DNA of 64,000 nt, from assembly GCF_041381155.1 (NCBI RefSeq), contig NC_091139.1, forward strand, positions 10,292,383-10,356,382. The letters are read 5' to 3'. This document shows, piece after piece, positions 1 through 15,400 of the stretch. The notes below the pieces were generated by a model. It did not search any database, was not told the origin of the DNA, and saw only the letters and a program-made list of their open reading frames with translations. Each line of letters opens with the position of its first letter. Position 1 is the stretch's first letter. A program made the position numbers and the translations under genes. The stretch is from Argopecten irradians (taxonomy: Eukaryota; Mollusca; Bivalvia; Pectinida; Pectinidae).

Positions 1-710
1 ATTTTTATTGGCTGAAAATTTACTTTATCAGCCCATAAAGGAAAAAATGGCGTCGCCGTTTGTGACGTTACTTCTGATAGGCTGAGATGACGACGTAATG
101 ATTTCATAGACAAAAGAGACCCTAATTGAATTTTGAATATTTCAGAGATTATCTTTAGTAAATTGAATTTTAAGGATTAACTTGAATGGATTTTTTTATG
201 TCATGGAGATATAACACAAAAATCTAAGTGTACTACCATCATGAACCGTATTAAGAGTACACTCAGATTTTTCAGATGATTCTACTAAAGTCATGAAAAA
301 ACAGTCACAATTTACAAATAACGAGGCTAAATACCATCATATTGGTCACACAACACTTCTGGTTTACGTTTATATACATGACACAACACAAAATTAATAA
401 GGTGTTATAATTAAAAATTATGAATGAAAAAAGGTTACACATATACAATTGTTTTGTAAGTAAAAAAACACACGCTCAGTTGCAGTTATTTGCACCCGTA
501 GGCACTATGTCTTATACTCTTTCTTAGAAGTCAACTGCCACTTTCAAATTTGGAATGACTCTTCATAATTTGGTGGCTTTTATCTCTCTGTTGTCGCGCA
601 AACTCTGCAGATGAATGGCTTTATTAAGTAGTCCGCATATCCGAAGAACATATACAAAATCGGCACGTTTTAGCTGCTGTCCCGGTACGGGAGGTGGTTG
701 TGCACTATTT

Positions 711-3432
711 TCACTGCGTGGGGCGTAGTAATAGTAAATCTGCAACACTGGATCTGAAGGTACTGCTGATCTCCTGTACAATGACAGAGAACTTTGGGCC
801 GTGATGACTGTTTATCCTGCCAGCAGTTCTTCATTATCTCGTAATGCCTACAAAAACAAGCATACTCGTAATGCACGTCAATTACTGTCAATTTCTATTT
901 GTTTATTTCCGTAAGTCTTGCGGCTTATAAGACACGAAGTACAATTCTAATACATATTGAATAATTTAAACATGTACAGGAGAGTGATTGTATACAATAA
1001 AACACAAACATTAGCACACAATTATTATACATCAGATACTATACAGGTTACGGTGTATTAAGAGACTGAGAACGTTTCTGCAATGTAAGTTTTAAGAAAT
1101 TTTCGTAGATTTATTTAACATTATTTACACTGAGTAATTGAACAAGTTTGAACACACTTGGATGACAAAAATAATAAGATTTCAGATATCTTACTCGTAG
1201 TTGGGTATAAAAAAGGACATTAAGGATGAACTGAAACTCATCTTCTATATCATTGGTATTACAAACTGTACAGATCTCTATTAGGTCGTGCTACATTTTG
1301 AAACCTAACCACTTTCTATGTTTGAAACTTATGACTACTTAATCGTATACTTGTAATACTGTTTTTATACTTTTGATCAATGGTTTTCTTTAAAAAATAT
1401 TGTAAACCAAAATTGTCCTACTAGATGTTGATATAAAATTCCTGTCATGGATGCTTACCGCTTTAATCTCTCTGAACGAATATCTATTCAAACCATATAA
1501 ACCTAAGTAACAACTGACTAAATTAGGTAACCAATGTTCCACAATTTGGTTCAACATAATATATACTATTGCACGGTTGTGGAAACAGATTGATTAAGCA
1601 GATGGATGGCTGGTATAGTATCACCAAGTTTAATGTGATTGTACCTGGACTTTTACGATAACTTACAATGTCAGCACAAGTATTCCAGGACGGCTCATAC
1701 GGTAACCATTTGATACCTTCGTGGCCACCTCCATACTCCGTATTCCAGGGTACGCGTCGCACCTGTAGTTGTCAATGATTAATTTTAGATAATACAATAC
1801 TCCATCATAGACAATAGCCTTATCATGACTAAAATTGGTATAGTTTCTCGTGACGCCATAACTTACAGCTTATGTCTTGAAGATCTGACTATATATCCAT
1901 AATATTCCCAAACTGATATTATACATTTATCTCTTTCTAAACTGTAACATAATTTTTCGTTGGCTTAAAATTATTTTAACGTATGTAACGTCGCTTCTAA
2001 TTGACTGATAAAATGACGGAATGATAAAATAAAAAGTGTCCCTCTCATCAATTTGGAGTTTTTGAAAAAGAATAGCGAATAGAGTTTATCTATTAGAAGG
2101 ATCATTTATAAAGATTGATTTCAATATTTTTATCACACAACATCATAAATGGTATTTATTTCGGATTGTTTTGTGTTTATATCTCCATAAACATGTATTC
2201 AAGATAATCAATTACGTAATATACTTTTGTACATATGTATCATACCTAGACTGAATATTTCCCACAGGACAATTCCATAGGCCCATACATCACTCTCCTA
2301 GGGTCGCCTCTTTCAATGATGTCATACATTCTGGAGCCATCCATTTGATTTGGCACCTTCTCCTGATTAGTAACAAAAAACATGTGGTTGTCACTTAAAA
2401 GCTTTGTGAAAAAAATATAATTTATCTGTTTCATTGCAGAATGGATGATGTTTTCATATATTATTTTAAAACAATATTGTCGGTATAAGGTTCCTTATGT
2501 TGAGCTTTTCTTTCATTTTTGAGTGCTTTTAATTTTTCGCCGCTTATTTTGCGTACAGGTGGAACTCACGAAAATTGATCGTCACAAATAAAGTGTAAAC
2601 ATAAAAAGAAACCATACGACTTGAAATCGCGAAAATACACTGCTATAAATAAAAAAGGATTTCATTCGAATGCTTGAGAGAGCTTCGGGCATGAAATAAA
2701 AAAACAACCTGAGTTTGTCTTCCTTACCATGGGACAACAATCTTAAAATAACATATTTAGTTATGTTTGTATGTGTTTCATGATAACAGTGAAACAGTGT
2801 AAAGTAGTCTGACTATGGGATACCTATCGAACTTACCCTTCCCCTGTATCTCCATCCCTGGCTCGGTCTCTCTTTCGTTGGTCCCAAACCGGCAATTTTG
2901 GCTTCAAGACCTGATGTAAAGAAGAATATTCCTGGCAGCAAGATGACGATGGGTAATCTAAATAGATTTACCGAGTTTTTTTAAGACGTTAATTATCGTC
3001 CTTTCAGCCATAAGTAAAGTAACTTTTTTGGTATATTTAAACTACCTTAGCAGCTTTTTGATTATGCATTCTCATTCCCCTTACGTTATTACATTTGAAT
3101 CTCAATAATATAAAGCTAGATTGGTCCATGTAAAAGACTGCAAATACATTGTTTAGAAATTTTCTTGACATCAACCGTTACATCAACAATAATCGTTGTT
3201 TATACCAAAATTTAATGATAAACTTATGTATACCTCTTTAGAGGCTTAGATACTCCTTTCCTCACGTCTTGTCGTGCTATAGTCAAAGATCAGACGATAC
3301 AAGGTTGTCCCACTATGCTGTACAAGTCTGTGAACGATTTGTTCTTTGGTTTCTTGTTGCCATCACCGTCCTCATTGATCCACGCCAGACCCCGTGTCAC
3401 AACTGACTCCAGCAAACATAAACTTGACCCCA
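711..3432 (-). pseudogene. A kinase C-lobe exons with multiple indels
   Basis: Counterparts of B exons 19-23 at about 3234-3432, 2837-2957, 2246-2362, 1667-1762 and 711-847. Splice sites and many words are kept (catalytic-loop region, WMAPE region, CW-x6-RP region), but each exon has extra bases and mismatches. The exon at 3234-3432 is 44 nt longer than its B equivalent, with inserts scattered along it. Flanking introns show the same excess of short insertions. This fits decay, or an uncorrected long-read stretch. Confidence 0.7.
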
Positions 3433-6400
3433 CTGCAGAAAAGATTAGAAATACCACTGTGCGTGAGTGGCTGTAATTATCATTCCATTATAAGGTTACT
3501 TTAGTATTCTTTGTAAATACAGAATGTGAGATTATAGTAAAAATGCAGATCGCTAAGACATCTAATTTTGTAAAAATGCTCACTACATTGCTTTTAGAAA
3601 TTACAATAATAAAGAAAAAAATCATTAGGCTTTAGTGGAATAAAATCAATATTAGACCACAGCATAATTATTTCAGACATGCTTAGATTGTCACTATATT
3701 TTTTAGGTTTTATCGGGGTTATGAACAATAACCAGAATTTGTTTGCAAAAACAATTTTTTTTTCATAACCCGATAAAATTAAAAAGTAGTTAGCACTAAA
3801 TCATTACCTTTATTAATTAATTTTCATAACTCTATTTGATAAAATGATTGTGCAATGTTTAAATGTACACATTATAGTCGTTTTTTCAGAGGGATTCTTT
3901 TTTCCCGAATGCATATAAAAACTCGGGCCAACGTATGTCTCTTAATGGTGATGATAACGTCGGGTTTCGCGCGGCATTTATTCTTTAATTGAAACAAGAT
4001 AAAATATTGACCTCAATTCAGGAGAGCCCAGATTTATGGTATGAAAACAAAGCAAAAATTGTAATTTATTGTAGTAATAATTAAATATACTTTAATTGAA
4101 ACAAATAACATAATAATTCATCATAGAGACATTCTGAAAAGGAAATTTATTTTGATGCAGTGTACATATAGGCCAGAGGATACAGTACATGGTTTGTTGT
4201 CAAGGACAGCTCCGACGAACTGTACCACGTTAGCATGGGAACCGACTTTGGTGGCGAAGAAGTTAATCTTGGCGTTCATTACTAAAGCGTCCAGCTCAGT
4301 GTGCGATTCTGAAATAGAACATCGAAATGTATCACCATGACAAATAGTAGAAACAAATACTAATATTCAAATTATTACACGAGACTGGCATTTAAAATGA
4401 ACACATCCATCTCCTCTCTCTTCTTCCTGAATACACTTTTTGTTTGTTTGTTTGTTTGATTTTTAACGTTACGTCCTATTAACAGCTATGGTCATGTAAT
4501 CTTGGACGGCCTCCCATGTATGCGGTGTTTTGCGTGTATGACTTGTGCGAGGTGAGTGTACTGGAGACTGCGGTAAGTATTCGTGTTGTGTCCTTCTTTA
4601 AAACTTGTCTGTCGACTCCTCCTTTGTATGATCACATTCCCCTGCCTGTTCCTTGATTGGCTTTAAAGACATGCTTGAATGTATAATCATCAAAAACAAT
4701 TTATTCAAAGGATCAGTTTATTTTAATACCAATTGATTTATTTATTTCTTATCATTTTGGGTTTCCGTAGACTAAAAAATAATGATTTACATTTATATTA
4801 ATGAAAAAAAATCAGATTTTCCTACCTTTTAGAACCTTAGCTACAACAGTCCTCCTATTGTTTGTTTTGACGTTTTGTGAAGCTTTGAATATGTCAGCAA
4901 ACCGGCCAGTGGTCAGCTTCTCCACCAGGGACACCTTGTCGTGAGGAACCTCCCAGGATTGGTGGTCATTGAACACCATTTGACCGTACATATATACATC
5001 ATCGTCACCAACATCCGAATAGGCCAGGTTCTAGTTATAATGGATACGAAAGTTTTATTTGGTTATGTTTTCTTTTAAAATTTTACACAGTAATTGTTTC
5101 TCCATCAACACATATCATGTATCAATGCTTCATCGTTTTTAATAGTCTAATTTGTGTTTTACGTTAAGGATACATTGTATCGCAAAAATGAAATGATGAA
5201 TAATAACGTAATGCAAACATAAGCAATAAATTTAAGATTAAAAAGTACTGAAAACGAAGCGACAATATATGTTTAACATGGCTATCTAAAGTATGATTCT
5301 AGCATTTGCGTAAATATGCGTATTCTGCATAGACGGTATTCGTAAACGTTCTATATTTCGAGCTCCCTGGCATCCCTGACTTATCAAACCTCGAAATGAA
5401 ATGAAATTATTTAAGCTTTTTTTAATTCATGAAATGTCTTCATAACACGAACCGACTCTATGCTGTTACTATTTTATGATATTTACCGCAAAGGATTTTC
5501 TTTCCATTTGTCTATTAACATCATTGGAGTCGATGTAGGAATTAGTGGCGCGTCTGCGCCTGGTCGTTCGCCTCTGTATGTGACCATATATGGACTCTTT
5601 GTAGCGATTGAGCCGTCCAGTTCTCCAAAGTACAATTCCGGCAATAAGTAAGCCAGCAAGGATCAGCATTACTTAAAGGGAAACGGAATAGTACGAGTGA
5701 TGTATTTCGTGTAAATATAGAAAATATATTGTTTTAGTATGTACTAGAGTGCTTAACTACACTTAAAATATACTACGTTTGTGTTATATATTTGTAAACA
5801 TTTACAAAATCTTTGGGAATTGATATCATTATTGAGAAAACAAAACAAATTGTATGTCATACCAGATAAACATCGACATATTGACGTCAAGGTATAGTTT
5901 GCCTCCTGTAGTCTTTCGTATTTAAAACGATGACGGTATATGCGGCAAATAAATTAATTTATATAAAAAGTCTTGATCCCATTTCAAAGCTAGTTTTGTA
6001 TTTTTTTTTTGGTATTCCTGGAATCCAATATTAAAATATATGTGTTGTATTTTTTATATTCACGTACATGTATCAAGATAAGCTTTTGATATGTTATTCA
6101 TTACCGAAAGTTACTAACATTTTGAAAATTACAGTAAATTCAATGCATTGGTTTAAATTTTACAAATACAAATAGGAGCAGAAAATGATTTTTAGCAGTA
6201 CTGCCAAAAATCATTATATGTACATATATAGTGAAGCGAAATGAGTACCTACTGTCAGCCCATGAAGCCAAATTATCGTCTATAATTTAATTTCACATTT
6301 AGTAATTGTAAAGTGATTTCTGCAGGAAAGTTTCTATCTAAACATACATAAGGCATAAAAACCAATAATTTTACATTACATGATTTCTGTGTTGTAACTA

Positions 6401-9400
6401 ACGTTTATAAGACATCTGCAGTCATTTGAATGTTTTTTACGATTTAATTCATCAAACCTTGTGGTTTTTAATAGATTAATGAAGAAAAATTAACCTGTCA
6501 AAATTTCCGCCCGGTTACGGCACATATAACTTTGAACATATTTTGTCAACGGTGGAAATACAGAAGCGACTGTGCTCCATCATTTTTTGCGTTACTCATC
6601 TGTCATTACGTCATTTCGTCGTCTCGAACATTTTTCATAAATGAGAACGAAAATTCTTGCGATAATTCGCACGAGGGTTCGGAAAAGATAGAATATGACG
6701 TTTTTAAGTGGAAAACACGACGTTTTGTTCGCATCGTGCACGTGATTTGATGAACCAATTACATTGATCGATTCAGTGAAATGTTAGAATGCTAATAGTA
6801 ATTGTTAAAATGCCCTGATGACCCTGAATGTGTCCAGATTTCTTGTACATAAATAGTTGAGAGAGAAATTATTCTATTTTGTTTTTGTATTCTACATACC
6901 TATAGTAATTGCCGCTATAGCACCAGCTGACAAACCTTCGTATTCTCCTGAAATGAAAACCAGATCAACACTACTGAAGAAAATACCACGCAGATAATCA
7001 GATACTTAGTGACATTGTCTTAAAACATGAACACTTATTACGTTTTAGTGGAGCTTTCATTATTTACCTGTCGTGAAAGTAATTTCCACGGGATCACTCT
7101 GTTCTTCTCCGTACACAACGACAAACTGAGCGATGTATGTAGTCTCGGGGTCAAGGTCGCCAAGCGTGTAGTACTCAGCGTCTTTGTGAATGTTCATTGA
7201 CCTTGTCTGCCCAGACACATTGTACATCAATAGAATGTCCGTACGGTCATAACACGTTGGTCCCTGATGCCACTGGAAATTAACGCTGTACGAAGTCGAA
7301 CCTGCGACCTCTAAATCCATTGGACCAGAATCTGTTGCAAAAGAAGAAAAAGATAGAATACTAGCTGTTGCAATAATGAAAAATGATTGAATAGCTTGTT
7401 CCTCTTACAGTCGTTACGAATACGACATGCAGATATAACATGCTAACCTATAGTGCTGTAACGAAAGATAAAGGGATTCGTTGCATACAATTAACCTGTT
7501 TGTAGTTAGTAAAACTAAATCTGAAATCCATTGACGTAATATCATATTAATAGGTGGAGAGAATTTCTATGGAACAGGATTAATATGAAAACACATCGCG
7601 CCGTATCCATACGTATCCAGCGTTTGCTATTGGTTGCACATTGCAATGTAATAATAGTGTGGGGAAAAAACCCCAGAAAATATTTTTAACACAAATAGAT
7701 TTTTACTCGACAAGTGCTTTTGTTATACTTACATTCTTCCATTCCTCGCAAAGACGTCAGGTCGATAACCTTGAAAGGACGAAAGCATAGACATAATTCA
7801 CAATTTATTCCCTAATGTCAATTTATTAATATAATATACATATTAAATACACGTCACTTTTTACACTTCCTTTGAAATGTCAATGATGATTTGGTATTGA
7901 TATAATTTTTTTCATCCATTTGCAAATTCTATATAAAGTATCATTACCTGAAATCGTCCGATTGAACTTAACATTGCAGAGTTGAAAACTTCGATGTCGA
8001 TGTTTGTTACTTGTGTTTGAAGTTCGTCCTTTGGCACTTTGAACCAGCAGTTGTTGACCTCGAATTGGTTATAGAAAAAGTAGCATTCGCCGTCAGCAGA
8101 ACAGGCTCCCTCCTGTAGACTTGGTCTGCTCTATATGGGTATTAACAGTAAATTCTTCGTTATAACAAATTACATACAACATTGCTAAATTAGAATACTT
8201 TTAAAATAAAATGATTATTACAGGGTTTGTGACACAAAAACCTTTTCATAAATATTCTGATAGTTTGACCCCATCTAATGTTGGCTGACACGATGCTTTT
8301 ACCATGCTCTGCTGTCTGCTGTAGATACTGTACATTTATAGAGAAAACTACAGAGTCTTCTAATATTTTTTTAAAAAATATCTGCAGTGTAAAACAATGA
8401 CAGTGGTATCCCTGCTTTTGGTTTTGTTCCTGACATTATCCCATACCAGTTTGACCCTTTGATGAACACTGATAATTATCTTTCTACGGAGAAGGGGGTA
8501 ACATCCCCAGATGTTTCAGATGCTGATCAAGAAAACAAGAAGGTAATCAAGAGGATCGGTTGACAAACACAGCATGGTTTGTAATACACCTATTATTATT
8601 TAAATTTATTGGCATTAAATATAGGTGTGGATGGCCTTTAGAATTGGGGTATTCTATGCCAGATTATTTCTTTTTTATTTTACAGTGAATTGTAATCTGT
8701 TATATTTGTCTTAGCATTATTAATTTTACTTTATCATACATCCCATTTTGTGGACACAATGTAATTTCATCATTTTTGACCCCTTGTGTTTATATTTGCA
8801 TTTAAACTAAAATGCCAAGTGTTTGATTGGATATCAAGTGGACCTTCGACTTATATCGATACTACTACTCTAACTTTTAATATACCTCCTAAATATTACA
8901 AATATATACATCGTATCTCAATAAGATCTCTTTATATCCTTTTTGAAAGTAAATAACTTCAAGTGTATAACTTCAAGGGTTGTTTTACATCTTATTTGTA
9001 CTTGATGTCAATAAATCATTGAGAAGATATTCAATATATTGAGGATTCATATTCGTTAACAACAGAGGAATGTATTATATCAAGGTCATTGGTTCTATAC
9101 TATGAAACAAAGCTAATTACATTGTTCATTTACAAAAGTGTCCATTCTTCCAGTTTTATGTTGGTTGGATACATATTTAGTTTGCGATATTTTGTTGTTA
9201 CTGTAAAAGTTTCAACAGGTTGTTTCATGTGGTTTTTTCTGTGATCCAGATTGGTTATACGGGGAATCGGAATCTCCGGTCTGCCATAAGCCCAGCTAAT
9301 TTATGTCGTGAGACATTTAAATATCATGATTCACCATAGTTTTCAATTAAAAAAAAACAAATATCTGTAAATTGTTTATTTTGTTATTAATTTTACACCT

Positions 9401-12400
9401 ATTTGATATATTTATTTATTAACGAATGGTTTCTTTGTGGAGCAATTTTATTTATACATTCAATCAATCGTCTTCTCGATTATATGTATTTATATGACTA
9501 TTACAGCCAGATACTATTGCTGAGATTTTGCATTATCTATTATGATAGGAAGTACTGTAGTCATTTCGTGTGAGAAATAAGGTAGTTGGCAATGGTGATG
9601 AATAATAAATTGGTCCCCTTATGTTTGTTACCAGCAAATCACTCTCATTTGGACAACAAAGCACCATTCCATGTTCGAGAATGTTTACCTAAGATAAAGA
9701 CTCGAGGGCCATGACTGAGTATTATAATTTATAATGTAAAAGTCAAATACCCTTATTTATCAGGTTCATTTATATGGCATTGGGACTCCTTTTTCTCAAT
9801 CAGGATATTAAATTGAACTCACTGGTAGTAATTTAATACATCTCCACAGTTAGTCTTATCTTATTCCTCTACCAATTTACACAAATGATGATTTTCTGTC
9901 AGCCTCAAACTTGACACTTATGAAGTGCAATCCATTTTGCATGTATTATTTGAGATATACTCATTTCTTCATTTGAAAGTGAAACAATACTTGTTTATTA
10001 AACGTTATTTTACTTTATACTTATTTTATTTCTGTGATTGTTATAGCAGCCATCAAGCAGCACATCGCACACACACTAAATTTATTAATGACAGCCTGTA
10101 GTTATTTCATGTGAAACACAGGATAAGATATAACATTGTAAGTTTAGGTTTTTAGCTCTATTGGATGTGCTCATCAGCAGCAGCGGTGAACCAGTCGGTG
10201 AACCAGTGACGTGTGCTGGCTGACAGCCTCGTTGTCGCAATAAATTTTTGCATATCGGTCAGCTGCCCAGATTGCCCTATGTATAGCCCTGGTAATCTCA
10301 TTGTGTGAGTGTATTTGCCATCACCCCATGGAGTGGGGGTATTTCGGTGAACTTAAAGGGCCCAATCTGAAGACAACTTATCACTTTTTGTGTCACAAAC
10401 CCTTTAAGTTATTAAATGTTCATTTTTATGAAATATTATTTCAGTATTCCATATCTAATTATTTTCATAATTGTTATGAATGGCATGACCTTGATGTTGA
10501 TATTGACCTGAGTGTTGTTCTGATGTTTCAAAGTATGACTATTTGTAAAATAAATATATCTCGATATTCTTGTTTTCCATTGATATAAGAGAGTATTACT
10601 TTACCAAGTTTAGAACTAAAAATTCTTAACGATCTCGAATTCTTTCGAAACCCCTGGTTTTATTTTTTCCGTTACTTCCGTCCCAATTTCTTAACAACAT
10701 ACTATTTAGCTTGAGATAGTGATTTGAATGGTATGCATTTTGAAAAAAAAAAAATAAATAAAAATAAAACATTAAAGGCATGGGATTTCGAAACAAGTAT
10801 GCTGTAAATTTAACTGAGGAGAAATTCCTTACTTCGGTAACATTGCCACTTTCACTGCCGGATTGAAACAGCTCCCCTGAATTATTAGCGCTTATTTTCC
10901 ATTTGAGCATATGGATTCCACTGTGTCTGTCGGATGCCAAAATCGAAACTCTACAATGCAAAACAAATAACACAATAACTACAAAAGATCATTCAAAATA
11001 GTCAAAACCTAGGTTTTCCAACAATATTTTAATTAGTCTTTGTCTTATTCTATTAACTATTCAAACACAAAGACGTGTTATACACAAATCATTTCGGGAC
11101 ACAAACAGGAAATATTACCATACACCTAAACAATCCGGCAAAGCTTTCTATTGACGTTGGACTGGTGAGATACCAGTAAGAAACATTTGAGAACAAAGCT
11201 TGTCTATATAACTACAACTCACCGGCTGGAGAACGGAAAAGAACCATTGTGCATGTTTTTGTTAAAGACTGGTTGTTCTATGACGGGTGGGGATGAGTCA
11301 GTATGCAACAGGATGGAGTCGGTGGCATTGTTGTTTACAACATCATATACACGCACCCATATACGTATGGAGTCGCCATCGTGTCGCGCAATGTTGATAG
11401 AAGTGCGTTCGGTTAGGTATCCAGGCACGTTTTGCCATCCATGGGTGGGAGTCTGGGTGATGGTCGTTCCTCCATTTTTATCACGTTTGTAAGCTGTTTG
11501 CACACGTACTATTCCATGTACATTTTCAACGGGCTGCATCATACGCTCTCCTTCATTGTCGTCAAGGCCCGGCTGTACATACCGATTTATAATTCCATTG
11601 TACACATCCTTTCTGAATGGTGAAACTCGTGTTAAAAGATTCAAATTCACGTGATCATGGTTAACAAAATGATTGGCCCAGCTAATCTGGATAGGTTCAC
11701 CAAGAGCACTTTCGTTTTGCAATGTTGATATCCATAGGTGTTTTTCGCCAACTGATCCGGGGATGGCCATTTTGTTATCATTTATGGAGATATGTGAAGA
11801 ATTGTCGAACAGAAACAGTCGTCTGGCGTACTTAAAGTTGCTCGCCTTGTCCGCTACCTCCAGTAGAATACTATACATACCGATTCCATTGGGCGCATAA
11901 ACAGGAAATGGCTCAGTTACATTCACCTGTATAGTAGACAAAGAGTGGTTTGTATTTATTTCAGTTAGTTCCCCTGTCCTTCTATCTGGCCCTAGCTTGT
12001 ACACATCAATTGTATACTTGTTGAGACCAGAAAGATCGTCTATCCAGCCGTCCCAGCTGATGGTGACTGGCTCCTGAAGAATACAAATCAAATCACATTC
12101 TGTAGTTTTTATGTAGCAGTAATGATTCATGTCATTCTCATTGTTTTAAGTAAAATTATTGCATCAGATAATGATTGTTTTTCATTTTCGAAATAACCGG
12201 GCAAAACGTCAACTCCAAATAATACCATTTCTTGTTATGAATTAGAAGGTCTCAGGGCGCGGTTGTTCAAACAGTGTTAAAACGTAATCACATGATTAGT
12301 GAAAAAATCAATACCTATATGTACTTTTTTCAAGTTAGCATCTTATGAAATTATTTGATCTCGATTGGAAAATTGTTGTAAGTTGAATCCCCTTTTAATG

Positions 12401-15400
12401 GGCCTTAGTGACCTCAACAAACATAGGTTTTCTTACCAACTGTCATCAAATAAATATGTCCAGAGACTGATCACACCCACGTATAAAACTGATTTAAATT
12501 ACCAGTAAAGAGTTGACTCTAAATGTCAATCCTGATATTATTAATCTTATACCCGACATTTTTGTCAACATTTTATGACATATTACATTTATTGCTGCCA
12601 ATACAGGTTGGCAAACATAGGACTAAGGTATATTGTATTTGCTATCAAAACACGTTTTATTGTTGGATCTTTTCGGTCTAGCTACACGACTAAAAGTTAA
12701 ACTGCCCCACATAGGTTTCGAACTCCGCAACCCAGAGATGGAAGGGATTGTGGTAATATGTCGGTACATCTCAACCACTCGGCCACTTCAGCTCTTGAAT
12801 TAATACTTATAACATACATGGCTTCATCTATTTGATATTACTAACAGTAAAACCGCTTGTCTCATTACAGTTGATTTAACTTAAGTAAGTCATTAAACAT
12901 CAAGACTAAAACATGTAATGTCATGTTTCCATATTTCCGTTAATAAAAATGTGAACACGTTTATTTGGGAAATTCTATATGACAATATTATACTATAACG
13001 ACAGTAGCTCTTGGATTTGGCTTTATTTGTTTAAACATCCCATCTAAACAGCCAGTTGTCATTTATGGACTAGGCAGTGTTATAGTGTTAAAAGGCAAAA
13101 CATTTATGTATTTGGAAGTCTGCATAATGTTTGTGCTGATAAGTTTTTATAATTAGAGATTTTGATTTTACTTTGAATTTATTTTGGCCTTTTATTTCGG
13201 ATTATTAATATATTAGCTTTATATCATTTTACCTCATTATGAGAGTTATATCCCTTTATCATCATTTTCATTATCAAAATGCTTCCCATAATCCTTTGCT
13301 ACTTGCCAAAGGGAAATAACTGTAGTTTATGTTCTGGGAAATGATAATAAAGGGAAATAACTCTTTTAAACTATTCCGCATAAAAAAACGCTGAAGTATA
13401 TTGTTTTCTTTGTAATACTTCTTTAACAAGACTATTTACTAAAAAAATATATTTTCAAGAAAGCATATTCACGTCCTATATATACAAAATACAATATTAC
13501 ATTTCATAAATCACTAAAGTATATATTTTTATGTTGTTATGACTCAGCATATAAACTGTCATTAATGATAATATTCAATATCTAAAATATTTCTTACCCG
13601 TGACAACTTTTGAAAACGAATCTTGTTATCCGAGGGGGAATCCCAGTGGTTATTCCCATAGTAGATTTAGTCTGTTGACATACTGACAGGGAAAGGACAT
13701 TAACATAATTTAATAAAGACAAACTAGTAATGGAAAAAGTGCCGCCCTTTATATCATGATTTAACCCTGCAGGTAGGGCGTTAGAATTGTACCTATTGCA
13801 TGATCGTAAAAGGCGACTAAATTTAGGATCTTATCTTTTCTTTCTTCCTAACTTATTTTTTTTCTTCCTAACGTCTCCCTTGACACCACCTCACTTTTGG
13901 TCTTTAGTGGAGCGCTCGCCGTTATGAGGAACGCTCTGGGTTTTGTCCTATGGCCGAGACACACCAAAGTCTATAAAAGTGGTAGTTTCTGCTCCTGCTT
14001 AGCGCTCAGCATAACGGGAGTGGGACGACTGGTTCGCCCGTTGTCAGTATAATGTGATCGGGTGGGGTGTGTGGCTTGGTGTCTTCGGCGGCATGCTTCA
14101 GTGATATAGCACTATTATAAAGGGCAACAGTTCCACTTTACAAGAAGACACAACACGAATATAACACATTCTCCCGAAACACGCATCTCGCACACATACA
14201 CGCAACACTGCATACATGGGAGGCCGTCCTTACATGACCCTGGCTGTTAGTAGGACGTTAATTAATCAATGAATCAAACAAACATATCATGATTCATATC
14301 TTATCTGTTGGATCATACATATTACCGTGTTACCTTGTATCATTTAATCATATGCGAATGATTATCGCATATTTTCTTCACATAACAAGAAACTATTTAC
14401 TCTTTGATGAATCAATAATAATAGATAAAACACATCCCAACTAGACACTAACCATTTCTTCTGTAAATCTAGCTGCAATTTATCATCATTTTTGGCATAC
14501 CAGGGCTTTTCACATGCCCCTCGTGATATACAATCCATATAATTAACCTTGTGGATGTGTTGTTTCCAGTCCAATATATGGACTGAAAATCACACAAATT
14601 TAAGATACTTTTTATCACATAACCTACAACAATCTACATTTCAAAGAATCTTACGTCAAAGCGTGTTGCAAACAAGTGGACACGGCCATTTTGTGCCGCC
14701 ATTCTCGAAATCCAGAGGTCACGTCATTTTTTCCTGACGTCACTTTATTGCTGTTATTGCTGTATTATTGTAATGACGTCGCAGTGGATATCCCTTCGCG
14801 GCACAGCAAATGAAAATCACTCCAGGTCATATTGCACTAGTGACATATGCAAAAATATTACACGTGCATATCAGGCAGATTATATGATGAAATATTATGT
14901 TTTTCCTTATCAGTTCTGGTACGATATCACTGATGTATGTAGTGCATATCATTTTAAAATACGTTTGGATTGTTTTCAAATAGCAATATTTGTTAAGCGC
15001 AAATTACATAACATTTACGTTTGCAGCTGTTTACAACAGATTTGTCCATACAAAACCAATTACTTACCAGAACGTCACGTGCATAAAGTGCAAACGGCAT
15101 ACAAACAAAACTGAAACCTACTTACCAGTAGTTACTTTGTTCATATCAAGCAGGCTGATAGTAGGATACGTTGGACTATGCTTTCAGGGCTAGTTATACA
15201 GAGACATCTTTTACGGGGATAAAGTATGGGTTAACATAATTTCTTAAAAGATGTACGTAATAAAGTATAAGAAGACAGCAAACGTTAAAATAATTAAGAA
15301 GTTATCATTTTTAAAATTATTATTGAATATATGAAAACAGTTTATGTTGATATGGTTATGCATGATATCCTCTCTTATATATAAGTGAGATACAATATGA

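Noticed and set aside
11187..11623. Plus-strand open frames over the large ectodomain exon (also at 32226-32846 and 58691-59311)
   Set aside because: They are antisense shadows of the 851-nt minus-strand exon, which has splice sites, phase and conserved protein.
14362..14574. Minus-strand frame containing CISRGACEKPWYAKNDDKLQ as a possible gene A exon
   Set aside because: No counterpart in B or C and no convincing pair of splice sites in phase. Left as unexplained.
14773..15114. 113-codon plus-strand frame
   Set aside because: No domain, no codon-use or splice support, and it falls in repeat-rich intron DNA.
15126..15175. Possible 50-nt gene A exon (PTYPTISLLDMNKVTTG) with a good GTAAGT donor
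   Set aside because: The acceptor is poor and the phase fits only if the EMI exon uses an alternative donor. Not enough to call.
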